A DNA stretch of 42,567 nucleotides from Chloroflexota bacterium (lineage in GTDB: Bacteria > Chloroflexota > Dehalococcoidia > UBA2979): the NCBI GenBank assembly GCA_947446155.1, contig CANFFZ010000004.1:1-42567 (forward strand), read 5' to 3'. Shown here in pieces: positions 1 to 7,789 of this stretch; the stretch's first letter is position 1; every line of letters begins with the position of its first letter. The position numbers and the translations under genes were made by a program. Below the pieces are notes generated by a model. That model worked only from the letters and a program-made list of their open reading frames with translations. It made no database searches and had not been told where the DNA came from.

Positions 1-2
1 AA

Positions 3-335
3 GCCCTCGAGTCGCGCATGCCTAGCGTGCTCGCCGCGATTCAGGCGTGGCTGGTGAAGGCCGACGGTGACGATCTCGACTTGTTGTTGCGTGCCGTTGA
101 CGTGTCGGCGAAGGCATCTCGCGAGCGGGTTGAAATCAGCGGCTCGGTACCAATGATCGACTCATCGGACTACGCGAATTTGGTCACCATTGAACGAACA
201 TCGGCATCACTACATGCACGAACCGATCGTTCCCCACCGGCCGAAGCACACCGGGTGATGACGGCGACGTCGTCTCGATCGCCACGCGGTCAGCGTCGAG
301 GACGTTCAGCACGTCCATCAGGTAGCGGCCGTTGA
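3..335 (+). CDS. Serine recombinase, C-terminal part (5' end outside window)
   Basis: The frame is open from the window edge. Its visible part resembles the C-terminal end of large serine recombinases: a leucine-rich helix (residues LLLRAVDVSAK) followed by RERVEISGSVP and the closing motif LVTIERTSA. Catalytic and zinc-ribbon regions would lie to the left of the window. The family end would be expected near base 205; here the frame reads on to 335, antisense to the last 150 bases of dnaN. The native stop may therefore be lost, or the element may have integrated into the end of dnaN. Family assignment rests on pattern recognition only. It could be an active integrase of an element to the left or a remnant. 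Confidence 0.55.
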   Translation, partial: ALESRMPSVLAAIQAWLVKADGDDLDLLLRAVDVSAKASRERVEISGSVPMIDSSDYANLVTIERTSASLHARTDRSPPAEAHRVMTATSSRSPRGQRRGRSARPSGSGR

Positions 336-1317
336 ACGCGATCTTCGCCTCGGTGCCTTCGACGACAGCGTCGAGGATGCCTTCGTTGTTGCCCACCTCT
401 TCGGCGCGCGCCGTGATCACCAGACGGCCAGGCTCCGAGGCCTCACCGGGCGTCGCGATGATCCGCACGATGCCGGAGCCGTCGCGCGCGAAGATCGAGG
501 CGATCCGCGTCTCGCGCATGAACTCCGCCACCGCGACCTCGGTACGCGTCGTGCGCTGCGCCGGGATCAACTGCTCGTAGTTCGGGAACGTCCCCTGGAT
601 CAGGTTCGCCGTCAGCCGCGCGTGGCCGACATCGAACTGCACCTGCGTACCCGCGGGGTTGAAGGTGATCTCCACCTTGCCCTCCGCGGCCTCGCTGAGC
701 AGTCGTCCGAGTTCGCTCAGCGCGCGCGCCGGCACGATCACCGCGCGCTCGAACTTCGATTCGATCGGCATCGTGTGTACGGAGAGCCGGAAGCCGTCGG
801 CAGCCGCGAGGCGAAGCGAGCCGCCACCGAAGTGGAAGTGAACACCCGTCAGCACCGGCCGCGAGTCGTCCGTCGCCGCCGAGAACACCGTCTGCGCGAT
901 CGCCGTCCGCAGGCGCGGTGCCTCGATGGTGATCGAGTCGCTGCCCTCGACGGTCGGGATCGGCGGGAAATCGTCGGGGTCCATGCCACCGATGGAGGCG
1001 GTATTGCGCACGCAGGCGAGGCTCACCTGCCGCGAGCGCTCCGCCAACTTCATCGTGATCTCTTCGCGCGGCAGCGTGGCCACGAAGTCCGAGATCAGGC
1101 GAGAGGGAAGCGTAATCGAGCCGGCCTCGTCCACCTTCGCGTCGATGCGGTAAGTAATGGCGATGGTCTCGGCGTCGGTCGCGGAGAGCGTCAGGTGGTC
1201 GCCTTCGGCCTCCAGCAGGACGTGCTGAGTGATCGGCAACGTGGTCCGAGTGGGGATGGCGCGGGCCACGGCCGACAGGCCGCGGTGCAGGTCCTCCTGC
1301 TGGCAGGCGATCCGCAT
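184..1317 (-). CDS. dnaN: DNA polymerase III beta subunit (sliding clamp)
   Basis: 377 aa, the normal clamp length (about 370). DnaN forms the ring that tethers DNA polymerase III and many repair enzymes to DNA. Three repeated clamp domains are visible (about 1-120, 130-250, 255-377), with the typical N-terminal MRIACQQEDL and near-terminal VVMPM. I chose the ATG at 1317 because the family begins there; an in-frame ATG at 1371 would add 18 unrelated residues. The C-terminus is odd: most clamps end MPMRL or similar, here MPM is followed by FVQW, exactly where a plus-strand recombinase gene converges. There is no dnaA next to it, and recF is 14 kb away. Confidence 0.95.
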   Translation of the reverse strand: MRIACQQEDLHRGLSAVARAIPTRTTLPITQHVLLEAEGDHLTLSATDAETIAITYRIDAKVDEAGSITLPSRLISDFVATLPREEITMKLAERSRQVSLACVRNTASIGGMDPDDFPPIPTVEGSDSITIEAPRLRTAIAQTVFSAATDDSRPVLTGVHFHFGGGSLRLAAADGFRLSVHTMPIESKFERAVIVPARALSELGRLLSEAAEGKVEITFNPAGTQVQFDVGHARLTANLIQGTFPNYEQLIPAQRTTRTEVAVAEFMRETRIASIFARDGSGIVRIIATPGEASEPGRLVITARAEEVGNNEGILDAVVEGTEAKIAFNGRYLMDVLNVLDADRVAIETTSPSSPGVLRPVGNDRFVHVVMPMFVQW

Positions 1318-1355
1318 GCTTAACCGATCACACAGGTAAACCGATTCGTCAAGGA

Positions 1356-1361
1356 AGTATA
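1356..1361 (-). promoter_or_regulatory. Candidate -10 box of dnaN
   Basis: TATACT on the minus strand, 38 bases before the dnaN ATG. This gives a leader of roughly 30 bases. No convincing -35 box was found in the GC-rich sequence upstream, so the call rests on the hexamer and its position. Confidence 0.35.
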
Positions 1362-1414
1362 CGTGCGCCATGCGCCGCGCGGCAACGCGCGTCCGGCACC
1401 TCCAGGCGGCCCCG

Positions 1415-2185
1415 CTACTCCCGAGGCGGCAGCGCGTCGAGGAGCCCCGCGAGGCTGTCCAGACTTAGGTCCGGATGCGGCGCGCGCTCGGGATAGGGGA
1501 ACTCCGTGCGCCGCACCCAGGCCGTCCGCAACCCCGCCCGATGCGCCCCGGTCACGTCCGCGATCGGCGAGTCACCCACATACAGCACCTCGGGCGCCTC
1601 AAGGCCGAGGCGGCCACAGAGCGCTCCGAAGACAGCGTGGTGCGGCTTGTACGCCCGCAGCGACTCGGACGACTGGATCACTGAGAACCGCATCCGCGAC
1701 CGCACGAGGGCCCCCTGGAGAAAGTCTTCGTCCGCGTTGGACAGCAGCGCGAGCGAGTAACCCCGCGTATGCAGCGCCTCGATGGTGTCGAGAGCGTCTA
1801 CATACGGCGGCGACTCCGTGAGGCGCGCGCGGAAATGGTTGGCGGCGGCAGCGGCATCACCGTGTACCTCATGCGTTTCGAGGGCGTGAGAGAACTGGCG
1901 TCGCCAGATCTCCCACTGACTGTGCCAGTCCGGCAACGGGCCCATGAGCATCCGGTCGAGCATCGGGCGCGGGTCCGCCGCGTCGCGCGTCCACACATCG
2001 GCCTGCGCATAGGCCTTCGTCCACGTCTCGAAGAACGCCTCATGGTCGACCTCGACGCCCTGCGCGAGCAGGAGCGCGGTCACCTCGACGCGAAAATGGG
2101 CCATCGTGAAGTCGAACAGCGTCCCGTAGCCGTCGAAGGCGACGGCGCGGATGGCGCTGGAGTCGAAAGGCGTCGGTTCGTCCAT
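1415..2185 (-). CDS. HAD-superfamily hydrolase (haloacid dehalogenase-like)
   Basis: 256 aa. All four HAD motifs are visible. Motif I is FDGYGTLFD with nucleophile Asp18, and a Tyr replaces the usual second Asp, as in L-2-haloacid dehalogenases and their relatives. Motif II is LLSNADEDF, motif III is the lysine of YKPHH, and motif IV is YVGDSPIAD. The region between motifs I and II is a helical cap, subclass I. The substrate cannot be read from sequence: a phosphatase for a small phosphoester or a 2-haloacid dehalogenase are both possible. It lies downstream of dnaN on the same strand but is transcribed first in that direction. No strong Shine-Dalgarno is visible before the ATG. Confidence 0.85.
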   Translation of the reverse strand: MDEPTPFDSSAIRAVAFDGYGTLFDFTMAHFRVEVTALLLAQGVEVDHEAFFETWTKAYAQADVWTRDAADPRPMLDRMLMGPLPDWHSQWEIWRRQFSHALETHEVHGDAAAAANHFRARLTESPPYVDALDTIEALHTRGYSLALLSNADEDFLQGALVRSRMRFSVIQSSESLRAYKPHHAVFGALCGRLGLEAPEVLYVGDSPIADVTGAHRAGLRTAWVRRTEFPYPERAPHPDLSLDSLAGLLDALPPRE

Positions 2186-2243
2186 AGCGCGCGCAGTCTA
2201 GCCGCGAAGGCTCGGACGCGCAGGCAATCGAGGTGCTGCGGTG

Positions 2244-2888
2244 CTAGATCGTGGCCGGCTCGTACACCTCGCCGAGAGCAATGAGGACGCGATCGGCCAG
2301 CCCGGCGATCTGCTCGCGTGCCTGCTGGCCTTCCTCGGGCGTCATCCGGCTGCGCTCCGAGAGTTGCTTGGCGGCCTGGTCGAGGGACTGGCGGAAGAAC
2401 GTGAACGCCTGCATCGCCTGCGTCAGCGTGATCCCACGCTGCCGCAGTTCGCGTGCGTACTGCTCGCCGATCTGCGTCATCTCGATCTCGAGGTCCGACC
2501 GTCGCGCCCGGCGCCAGATGTAGTCGTCCACGATCTCGAGGAGACGCCGGCCCAGCGGACGTAGGTGATCGCGCGAGGACGCCGAGATGTTGTCGTTCCA
2601 CTTCGTGTCGTCGCGCCCGGAGTGCAGGCCTCGACGAATGCGCGTGACGGCGGCGTTTTCGAGGACGCGCTCTGGCTGGTGCCCGCCGGACTCCAAGAGT
2701 GCGTGCAACTCGTCCTCGGCGAAGCGGCGATGCCCACCGGGGGTGCGGAAGACGTGCAGCTCACCGGAGTCCGCCCAGCGGCGCACCGTGGACTCGTTCA
2801 CACAGAGCACTTCGCAGGCCCTCGCGAGGCTGACCCAGCGGCGCAACGCCGGCGAAGCGTTGGCCGTCCCGTTCGCACGTTCCGCCAC
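2244..2888 (-). CDS. MerR/excisionase-type regulator with C-terminal helical sensor-like domain
   Basis: About 214 aa. Residues about 20-70 form a winged-helix of the MerR/BldC type (WVSLARACEVL, STVRRWADSGEL, then RTPGGHRRFAEDEL). The rest is all-helical (IVDDYIWRRAR, MTQIGEQYARELRQRG, AMQAFTFFRQSLDQAAKQL) and resembles the N-terminal domain of RsbRD-type stress proteins or the helical dimer segment of PucR-like regulators. That second assignment is inference. The GTG at 2888 is preferred over the TTG at 2900 because GAGG sits 6 bases upstream of it. It is probably a transcription regulator whose C-terminal domain senses a signal or forms dimers. Target genes are unknown. Confidence 0.7.
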   Translation of the reverse strand: MAERANGTANASPALRRWVSLARACEVLCVNESTVRRWADSGELHVFRTPGGHRRFAEDELHALLESGGHQPERVLENAAVTRIRRGLHSGRDDTKWNDNISASSRDHLRPLGRRLLEIVDDYIWRRARRSDLEIEMTQIGEQYARELRQRGITLTQAMQAFTFFRQSLDQAAKQLSERSRMTPEEGQQAREQIAGLADRVLIALGEVYEPATI

Positions 2889-3038
2889 GCCACGCCTCAA
2901 ATCTCGCGCTCAAACCTGAGCATTTCACGACGAAGTCTCGTGAGATTCGCCAACTCTCATTCTAAGAACCGGCGGCGAGAGGCGCAAACGCGACCCCCGA
3001 TTTCGAGGGCCATTGAAACGCACTCTTGCGCGGGCTTG

Positions 3039-4268
3039 TCAGGGTTTGCGGAGATTCGCCACGTCCGAAGCACCCCGCCGCACCGAGGTCTCTCCGTACC
3101 GCTCACGCAGCGCGTCCAACACCGCGTCGATGCGTTCCTGGCGCTGCGTGTCGCCTCGGCCGAGCGGTGTCACGCCGCTCGCCGCCTCCAGCAGCTCGAG
3201 TTGCACCACGTCCTCGACGAGGTTGGTGACGCCGAGGCCGATCAGCCGCACCGGGTGGAAGCCCTCGGCGCGCACGATCTCGTCGACCAGCGCGTTCGCC
3301 GCATCGAGGATCGCACTCGTCGCCTGCGCGGGACGTTCGAGCGTGTGACTGCGCGAGAGCGTGGTGAAATCCTGCCAGCGCAGTTTCAGTGTGACCGTGC
3401 GCGCCCGCTTCCCTCGCGCACGCAGGTCACCGCCCACGCGCTCGGCGTGCTCACGCAATACCTCGCGCAGGTAGGCGAGGTCGACCACGTCATCGCCGAA
3501 GGTCACCTCGCGCGAAATCTGCTTCCGCTCGCGGCCGCCGGCATGCACGGGCGCCGGATCGATGCCATTCGCGCGCTCCACGAGCATCGTCCCGCTCGAC
3601 CCGAACTGCGCCGCCATCCAGCGTGGGTCCTGCGCCGCTGCCTCGCCAACCGTCCGGATGCCGGCCAGTGCGAGCGCCTGCGCGAACTTCGGCCCCACGA
3701 AGGGCAGGTCGCGCACCGGCAACGGGGCGAGGAACGCGGCGTCACCGCCGAGGGGCACCTCGATCAGCCCGTCCGGCTTCGCGCGGTCCGAGCCAACCTT
3801 CGCCGCCGTCCTCGAACCGGCGATGCACACCGAGACCGCGATCCCGAGTTCCCCGCGCACCCGCGCACGCAACGCCTCGGCCGCTGCGTGGCCGCCCCGC
3901 CCGTCCACACCAATCCCTGTCAGGTCTGCGAACGCCTCATCGAAGCCGCCCGACTCCACCAGCGGCGACAACTCGCCGAGCATCGCGTGGAAGCGACGCG
4001 AGAAGTCCAGGTACGCCTCGAAGTCAGTCGGCACGACGATCGCCTGCGGGCAGAGGCGCAGCGCCTGCACCATCGGCTGTGCGGAACGGCACCCGAACAC
4101 ACGCGCCTCGTACGACGCCGTCGACACCACTCCGCGCCGCCCTCGATGCCCGATGAGCACCGGCTTCCCCACCAGCGACGGATCCTTCACCCGCTCCACG
4201 GCGACGAAGAACGTGTCGAGGTCGAAGTGCGCAATCCGCCGAGGAAGGACGGGCCTAAAGTCTGGCAT
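3039..4268 (-). CDS. dinB: DNA polymerase IV (Y-family translesion polymerase)
   Basis: 409 aa. It performs error-prone synthesis past damaged bases. The N-terminal catalytic motif FDLDTFFVAVE (first Asp pair plus aromatic steric gate) and the fingers motif STASYEARVFG are present. The second catalytic motif reads GGFDEAFADLTG, where most homologues have S-[IL]-DEA: Asp and Glu are kept but the preceding Ser-Ile is Gly-Phe. Helix-hairpin-helix (LPFVGPKFAQAL) and little-finger regions follow. No clear clamp-binding peptide is seen at the C-terminus. Start: the ATG at 4268 follows a GAGGAGCG ribosome site; the longer frame to 4370 adds unrelated residues. No GAAC-N4-GTTC box was found upstream, although such boxes occur elsewhere in the window. 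Confidence 0.93.
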   Translation of the reverse strand: MPDFRPVLPRRIAHFDLDTFFVAVERVKDPSLVGKPVLIGHRGRRGVVSTASYEARVFGCRSAQPMVQALRLCPQAIVVPTDFEAYLDFSRRFHAMLGELSPLVESGGFDEAFADLTGIGVDGRGGHAAAEALRARVRGELGIAVSVCIAGSRTAAKVGSDRAKPDGLIEVPLGGDAAFLAPLPVRDLPFVGPKFAQALALAGIRTVGEAAAQDPRWMAAQFGSSGTMLVERANGIDPAPVHAGGRERKQISREVTFGDDVVDLAYLREVLREHAERVGGDLRARGKRARTVTLKLRWQDFTTLSRSHTLERPAQATSAILDAANALVDEIVRAEGFHPVRLIGLGVTNLVEDVVQLELLEAASGVTPLGRGDTQRQERIDAVLDALRERYGETSVRRGASDVANLRKP

Positions 4269-4403
4269 CGCTCGCTCCTCGACCGACAACTGATCGTGCG
4301 ATGAGTATGCAGTACAAATCACACCGCCAACATCGACGGGCTTCGAGACCATTCCGTAGGATCGTGGCAAGCCGTCCCGCCGGCACGAAAGGATTCCTCC
4401 GGC

Positions 4404-4727
4404 ATGAAATGCCCCGTCTGCGACGCACGTCTGCGCGAGGTCACTCGACGCGGCGTAGAGGTCGACATCTGCCCCGAGTGCAAGGGCGTGTGGCTCGAGC
4501 GCGGTGAACTCGAGAAACTCATCGAGGTCGCCGCCGAAGAAGAGGACTACGTCGGTGAACGCAGCGGGCGCTCACGCGACCGCGACGATGACGACGACGA
4601 GCGCGAGCGGCACCGCCGATACGAAGAGGAATGGCGTCGTAAGCCGGAGGCGTACCGCACCCAGAAGAAGAAGTCGTCCTGGCTCTCGCAGGTCCTCGAA
4701 TCTGTGGGCGGCGAGGGCAACGACTAG
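4404..4727 (+). CDS. Small zinc-ribbon (zf-TFIIB family) protein
   Basis: 107 aa. The first 45 residues are a TFIIB-type zinc ribbon: MKCPVCDARL, then VDICPECKGVWLERGELEKL, giving two CxxC pairs and the family's GVWLxxGEL tail. The rest is a highly charged, Asp/Arg/Glu-rich linker (RDRDDDDDERERHRR) and a short C-terminal helix (WLSQVLESVGG). Proteins of this family are widespread, and their role is not settled. It is transcribed divergently from dinB with about 135 bases between. A TAGGAT hexamer near 4357 could serve as its -10 box. Confidence 0.85.
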   Translation: MKCPVCDARLREVTRRGVEVDICPECKGVWLERGELEKLIEVAAEEEDYVGERSGRSRDRDDDDDERERHRRYEEEWRRKPEAYRTQKKKSSWLSQVLESVGGEGND

Positions 4728-4786
4728 AGGCGCACGGCGGCCCCGGCGGTGACGAGCGGGAACACCCCGGGGCCTACGCTCGTCTG

Positions 4787-6183
4787 ATGAGTATGAGGCA
4801 CGCCCGCCCGCTGCTCCTCGTCCTGGTTGTCACCCTCCTCGCCGTCGCCTGCGACCGAGGCGACGACCAGCCCGAGGCGTCTCCGACCGCCGAGGCCCCT
4901 CCCCTCGCTGTAGCAACGGCCTCCGCGACCGCGCCTCCGGCCACCCCGACTCCGCTGCCGGGCAGCATCGAGGTCGCATCCACCGTCCAACTCATCGACG
5001 TGCGGACCGGCGCCGTGAAGACGCTGTACCAGGACACGAAGCAGCAGGCGTACTCCGCCGCGTTCGAGGGCGACGATGTCCTGATCAACGCGGGCCAGTT
5101 CCTTCGTTTCCACCTCGACGGCACCCCCGCGACCGGCACGCCCATGCCTCGCGACTTCTGCCGAAACGTGAATGGAGCAGCCGAAATCGGAGGACGTTCG
5201 TACGGCGGCGTGCGTTGCGGCTCGATCTCCCCGGACGGACGTCAGATGGCCTACACGGTGCAGAACGGTGAGGTCGAGGTGGGCACCGCGGGCTATCGCG
5301 TGCGGCTCGACGACATGTGGGCGATCGACCTGCAGACCGGTGCGACGCGGCGGCTGCACTCGGGTCTCATCGATTGCGGCGGCTGCGACGCCCGCTACAG
5401 ACCTCGATGGTCGCCGAGCAGCCGTTACGTCGCATACGCCGAGTTCGGTGGTCAGGCGCGGCGTTTCCTCAGCGACCTCATGACCGGGACGACGCGTCAG
5501 ATCGCGAACGGCAACGAGATCACGGACGCACCGGTATGGGCACCGACGAGTGACCTGCTGATCTACTCGACGGCATCTCACGGCACCGTTGCGCGCTTCG
5601 AAGACCTCGCGGCCAGCACCTCGCGGGACCTCGCGGTTGCCTGGCCGGTACGTTTCGACGCGAGAGCGCTTATACCTGTATTCGCCGGCCTGGGCGTCCA
5701 CACCGAAGTCCGAACCCTCGACCGTCTCGACCACGATCGTCGAGGTCGCAACGGGCGAGACCCTCAGCGTGCTCTCGGGCACACCGCCCCAGGAATTCCT
5801 TTGGACAAGTGCGACTGCCGTCACCCGCTCCCGGCGACGGCTACCTCGCCGTCCTCCAACAGGCGGCGACGTGCACCGGCACCGCCATCTATCGCCAGCG
5901 GCTCCCGCAACCACAGTGCATCGTTGGCGGGGCACAGGGACGCGGCTCGCCCAATGGCTTGCGCGTCGCGGTCGCACGCGAGACGGGCCAGGTCGGCCCC
6001 GTCCACGGCATCGTGGGTTCCTCGCTGTCGATGCCCCGCTACGACATCGATGTTGTCGACAGCACGGATGGGAGTATCCGGACGGTGGTGACGAGCGCGA
6101 TTTCGTTCACACCACCACTGATGCTGTGGAACGCCGCCGGCACGCACCTCCTCGTCCTGTGGCCACAGGCCGGAGGACTTTGA
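4787..6183 (+). pseudogene. Beta-propeller-like (PD40/TolB-like) lipoprotein, frame-shifted twice
   Basis: The N-terminus is a lipoprotein signal: MRHARP, a hydrophobic stretch, then LLAVAC as lipobox. A Thr/Pro/Ala-rich linker and propeller-like repeats follow (SISPDGRQMAYTV, PRWSPSSRYVAYAEF, PVWAPTSDLLIYS). The original frame is convincing to about 5660, continues in the +1 frame (RLYLYSPAW, TTIVEVATGETLSVLSG, FLWTSA) to about 5810, then shifts again (GDGYLAVLQQ to LLVLWPQAGGL, stop at 6183). Each shift equals one extra base or two missing. The family's role is usually a periplasmic or surface propeller; no catalytic motif is seen. Either a real pseudogene or two sequencing errors. Confidence 0.7.
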
Positions 6184-6333
6184 GTCCTCGCAAATCTGGC
6201 ACGACGCCCGTTAAGGCATGCCAAGTCGACCTTCAAACGCGATATCCGCGGTGTTATTCTGCGTGCGGGCTCAGCAGACCTCGAGCGGCGTTCAACACCT
6301 GCACGCTTTGCGGTATCTGAGATGCGGTGGAGT

Positions 6334-6383
6334 GCCGGCCGCCCCGGGCCGGCGTGAAGTGGTGCCGAGGGCACTGCCTCGGC
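6334..6383 (+). promoter_or_regulatory. Two-hairpin 5' leader of the RRM gene
   Basis: Two perfect hairpins precede the gene: GCCGGCC (6334-6340) pairs with GGCCGGC (6347-6353), and GCCGAGG (6364-6370) pairs with CCTCGGC (6377-6383). The second ends 2 bases before the GGAAG ribosome site (6385-6389). TATTCT near 6252 could be the promoter -10. A structured long leader is typical of cold-regulated RNA-binding protein genes; thermo-regulation here is inference. Confidence 0.45.
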
Positions 6384-6397
6384 TGGAAGTGTTGGAC

Positions 6398-6787
6398 GTG
6401 ACGCAGAGGATCTACGTCGGGAATCTCCCCTTCACAGCAACGGAGGAGGAAGTTTCTGGTCTGTTCGCCCAGTACGGCGAGGTTGTCTCGTGCAGCCTCC
6501 CCAAAGACCGCGAAACCGGCCGCCCGCGCGGCTTCGGGTTCGTGGAGATGGAAAACGAAGACGCGAAGAAGGCGATCGCTGCGCTGGACGGCCAGCCGCT
6601 CGGCGGTCGCGCGCTCCGAGTGAACGAGGCGCAGCCACGTGAAGCCGGCGGTGGTGGTCGTGGCGGTGGCGGCTACGGCGGCGGTGGTGGCTACGGCGGC
6701 GGTGGCGGCGGCTACGGCGGTGGTGGCGACCGCGGTGGTGGTGGCTACGGCGGTGGCGGTGGCAGCCGCGGCGGTGGCTACCGCTAG
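6398..6787 (+). CDS. Glycine-rich RRM RNA-binding protein
   Basis: 129 aa. Residues about 4-80 are one RNA recognition motif with RNP2 (IYVGNL) and RNP1 (RGFGFVEM). The C-terminal tail is almost pure Gly with Tyr, Arg and Ser (GGGGYGGGG repeats), like the cyanobacterial Rbp and plant GRP families. Such proteins bind single-stranded RNA and are often cold-induced; the tail can drive self-association. I chose the GTG at 6398 because GGAAG lies 8 bases upstream and the RRM starts at once; a GTG at 6389 is possible. A strong terminator follows at 6860. Confidence 0.9.
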   Translation: MTQRIYVGNLPFTATEEEVSGLFAQYGEVVSCSLPKDRETGRPRGFGFVEMENEDAKKAIAALDGQPLGGRALRVNEAQPREAGGGGRGGGGYGGGGGYGGGGGGYGGGGDRGGGGYGGGGGSRGGGYR

Positions 6788-6859
6788 GACGGCATGCAGC
6801 GCTCGCGCGCGCTTGCAGGTGTCGCGCGCGCAGCCTGCCCGAGCTGGTTGACCAACAAC

Positions 6860-6883
6860 GAGGCCCCTCTTTCGAGGGGCCTC
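6860..6883. terminator. Bidirectional rho-independent-type terminator
   Basis: A perfect 10-bp stem, GAGGCCCCTC (6860-6869) pairing with GAGGGGCCTC (6874-6883), has a TTTC loop and is followed by the T-rich CTCTGTCTCGTT. It lies between the plus-strand RRM gene and the minus-strand gene ending at 6909, so it can serve both. Confidence 0.8.
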
Positions 6884-6908
6884 GCTCTGTCTCGTTCTGG
6901 GCGACGGT

Positions 6909-7250
6909 CTAGCGGTCGCTGCCCGTCGGGCGCTCGTCGCGGCTGCGGCCGAAGCGGGCTTTCTTCGGGCGCGGCACGAGGCGCAACCCTTCGAGCTCGT
7001 CCTCGGTGACTTCGTTCACTGCCTGCTCGGCGGAGCGACCCGCACGGAGGCGCCGGGCGACGGCGACACCGGCGGCGATGATGACCGCCGACGAGACGGC
7101 TGCACCACCCGCGATGAACATGTGCTTCCGGCGCATCTCCGGGAATCGTTCCAGCACCTGATGGGCAAGTGAGATCGCTTCATGCGCGAGGACGTCGACC
7201 TTCTCGCCGCCGCTGGCCTCACTGGAGTCATCGGATAACCACGCTGCCAT
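6909..7250 (-). CDS. Small single-pass membrane protein of unknown function
   Basis: 113 aa. Residues about 1-45 are soluble and partly helical. A hydrophobic segment (MFIAGGAAVSSAVIIAAGVAVA, about 44-65) forms one membrane span, and the tail is rich in Arg/Lys (RLVPRPKKARFGRSRDERP). GGAG sits shortly before the ATG. It lies just downstream of ribH on the same strand and may be read with the riboflavin operon, but nothing links its function to that pathway. I do not recognise the family. Confidence 0.6.
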   Translation of the reverse strand: MAAWLSDDSSEASGGEKVDVLAHEAISLAHQVLERFPEMRRKHMFIAGGAAVSSAVIIAAGVAVARRLRAGRSAEQAVNEVTEDELEGLRLVPRPKKARFGRSRDERPTGSDR

Positions 7251-7301
7251 TGCTCGCTCCGTCCCGATGCCCCGCTAAACGCAGAGTATCGCGCGGCGTT
7301 A

Positions 7302-7787
7302 TTACGTCGATGTTTCTGAGTCGATCTGTCGGAGGAGGCACGCCATGTGCAGCGCCGCATACATCGCCTCGGCACCCTTGTTGCCGACAGCCCCACCGGC
7401 TCGCGCCTCCGCCTGAGCGAGGTTGTTCGTGGCGATCACACCATTCCCGATGGGGATCCCAGATTCGCGCCCAATCTCCATCAACGCGCGCGCCGTCTCC
7501 CCGGAGACGAGTTCGAAGTGGGGCGTCTCCCCGCGGATCACCGCGCCGATGGCGCAGACCGCGTCCACCTCACCGTCCTCTGCGAGCCGCTGGGCGATGA
7601 TCGGAATCTCGAAGGCACCCGGCACCCAGTAGATCTCGATGTCGTCGTCGCGGACGCCGTACTCCGCCGCCAGGGCGAGCGCGCCGTCCGCCAGCCGCTT
7701 CGTGATCTGGTCGTTGAACATCGCGACCACGATGGCGACCCGAAGGCCGGCAGCGTCAAAACGGTCTTCGCCATACGTCACGGGCAT
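7302..7787 (-). CDS. ribH: 6,7-dimethyl-8-ribityllumazine synthase
   Basis: 161 aa, normal length. It condenses 5-amino-6-ribitylaminouracil with 3,4-dihydroxy-2-butanone 4-phosphate to lumazine, the penultimate step of riboflavin synthesis. Family motifs are visible: VAIVVAMFNDQIT near the start, WVPGAFEIP, CAIGAVIRGETPHFELV with the catalytic His, and PIGNGVIATNNLAQAEARAG. It starts 2 bases after the ribBA stop, so it is translated as part of the dcd-rib operon and is the last biosynthetic gene of it. Confidence 0.95.
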   Translation of the reverse strand: MPVTYGEDRFDAAGLRVAIVVAMFNDQITKRLADGALALAAEYGVRDDDIEIYWVPGAFEIPIIAQRLAEDGEVDAVCAIGAVIRGETPHFELVSGETARALMEIGRESGIPIGNGVIATNNLAQAEARAGGAVGNKGAEAMYAALHMACLLRQIDSETST

Positions 7788-7789
7788 GC

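Noticed and set aside
2565..4304. Plus-strand open frame of 579 codons opposite dinB
   Set aside because: Antisense shadow of polymerase IV; Arg/His/Pro-rich with no domain.
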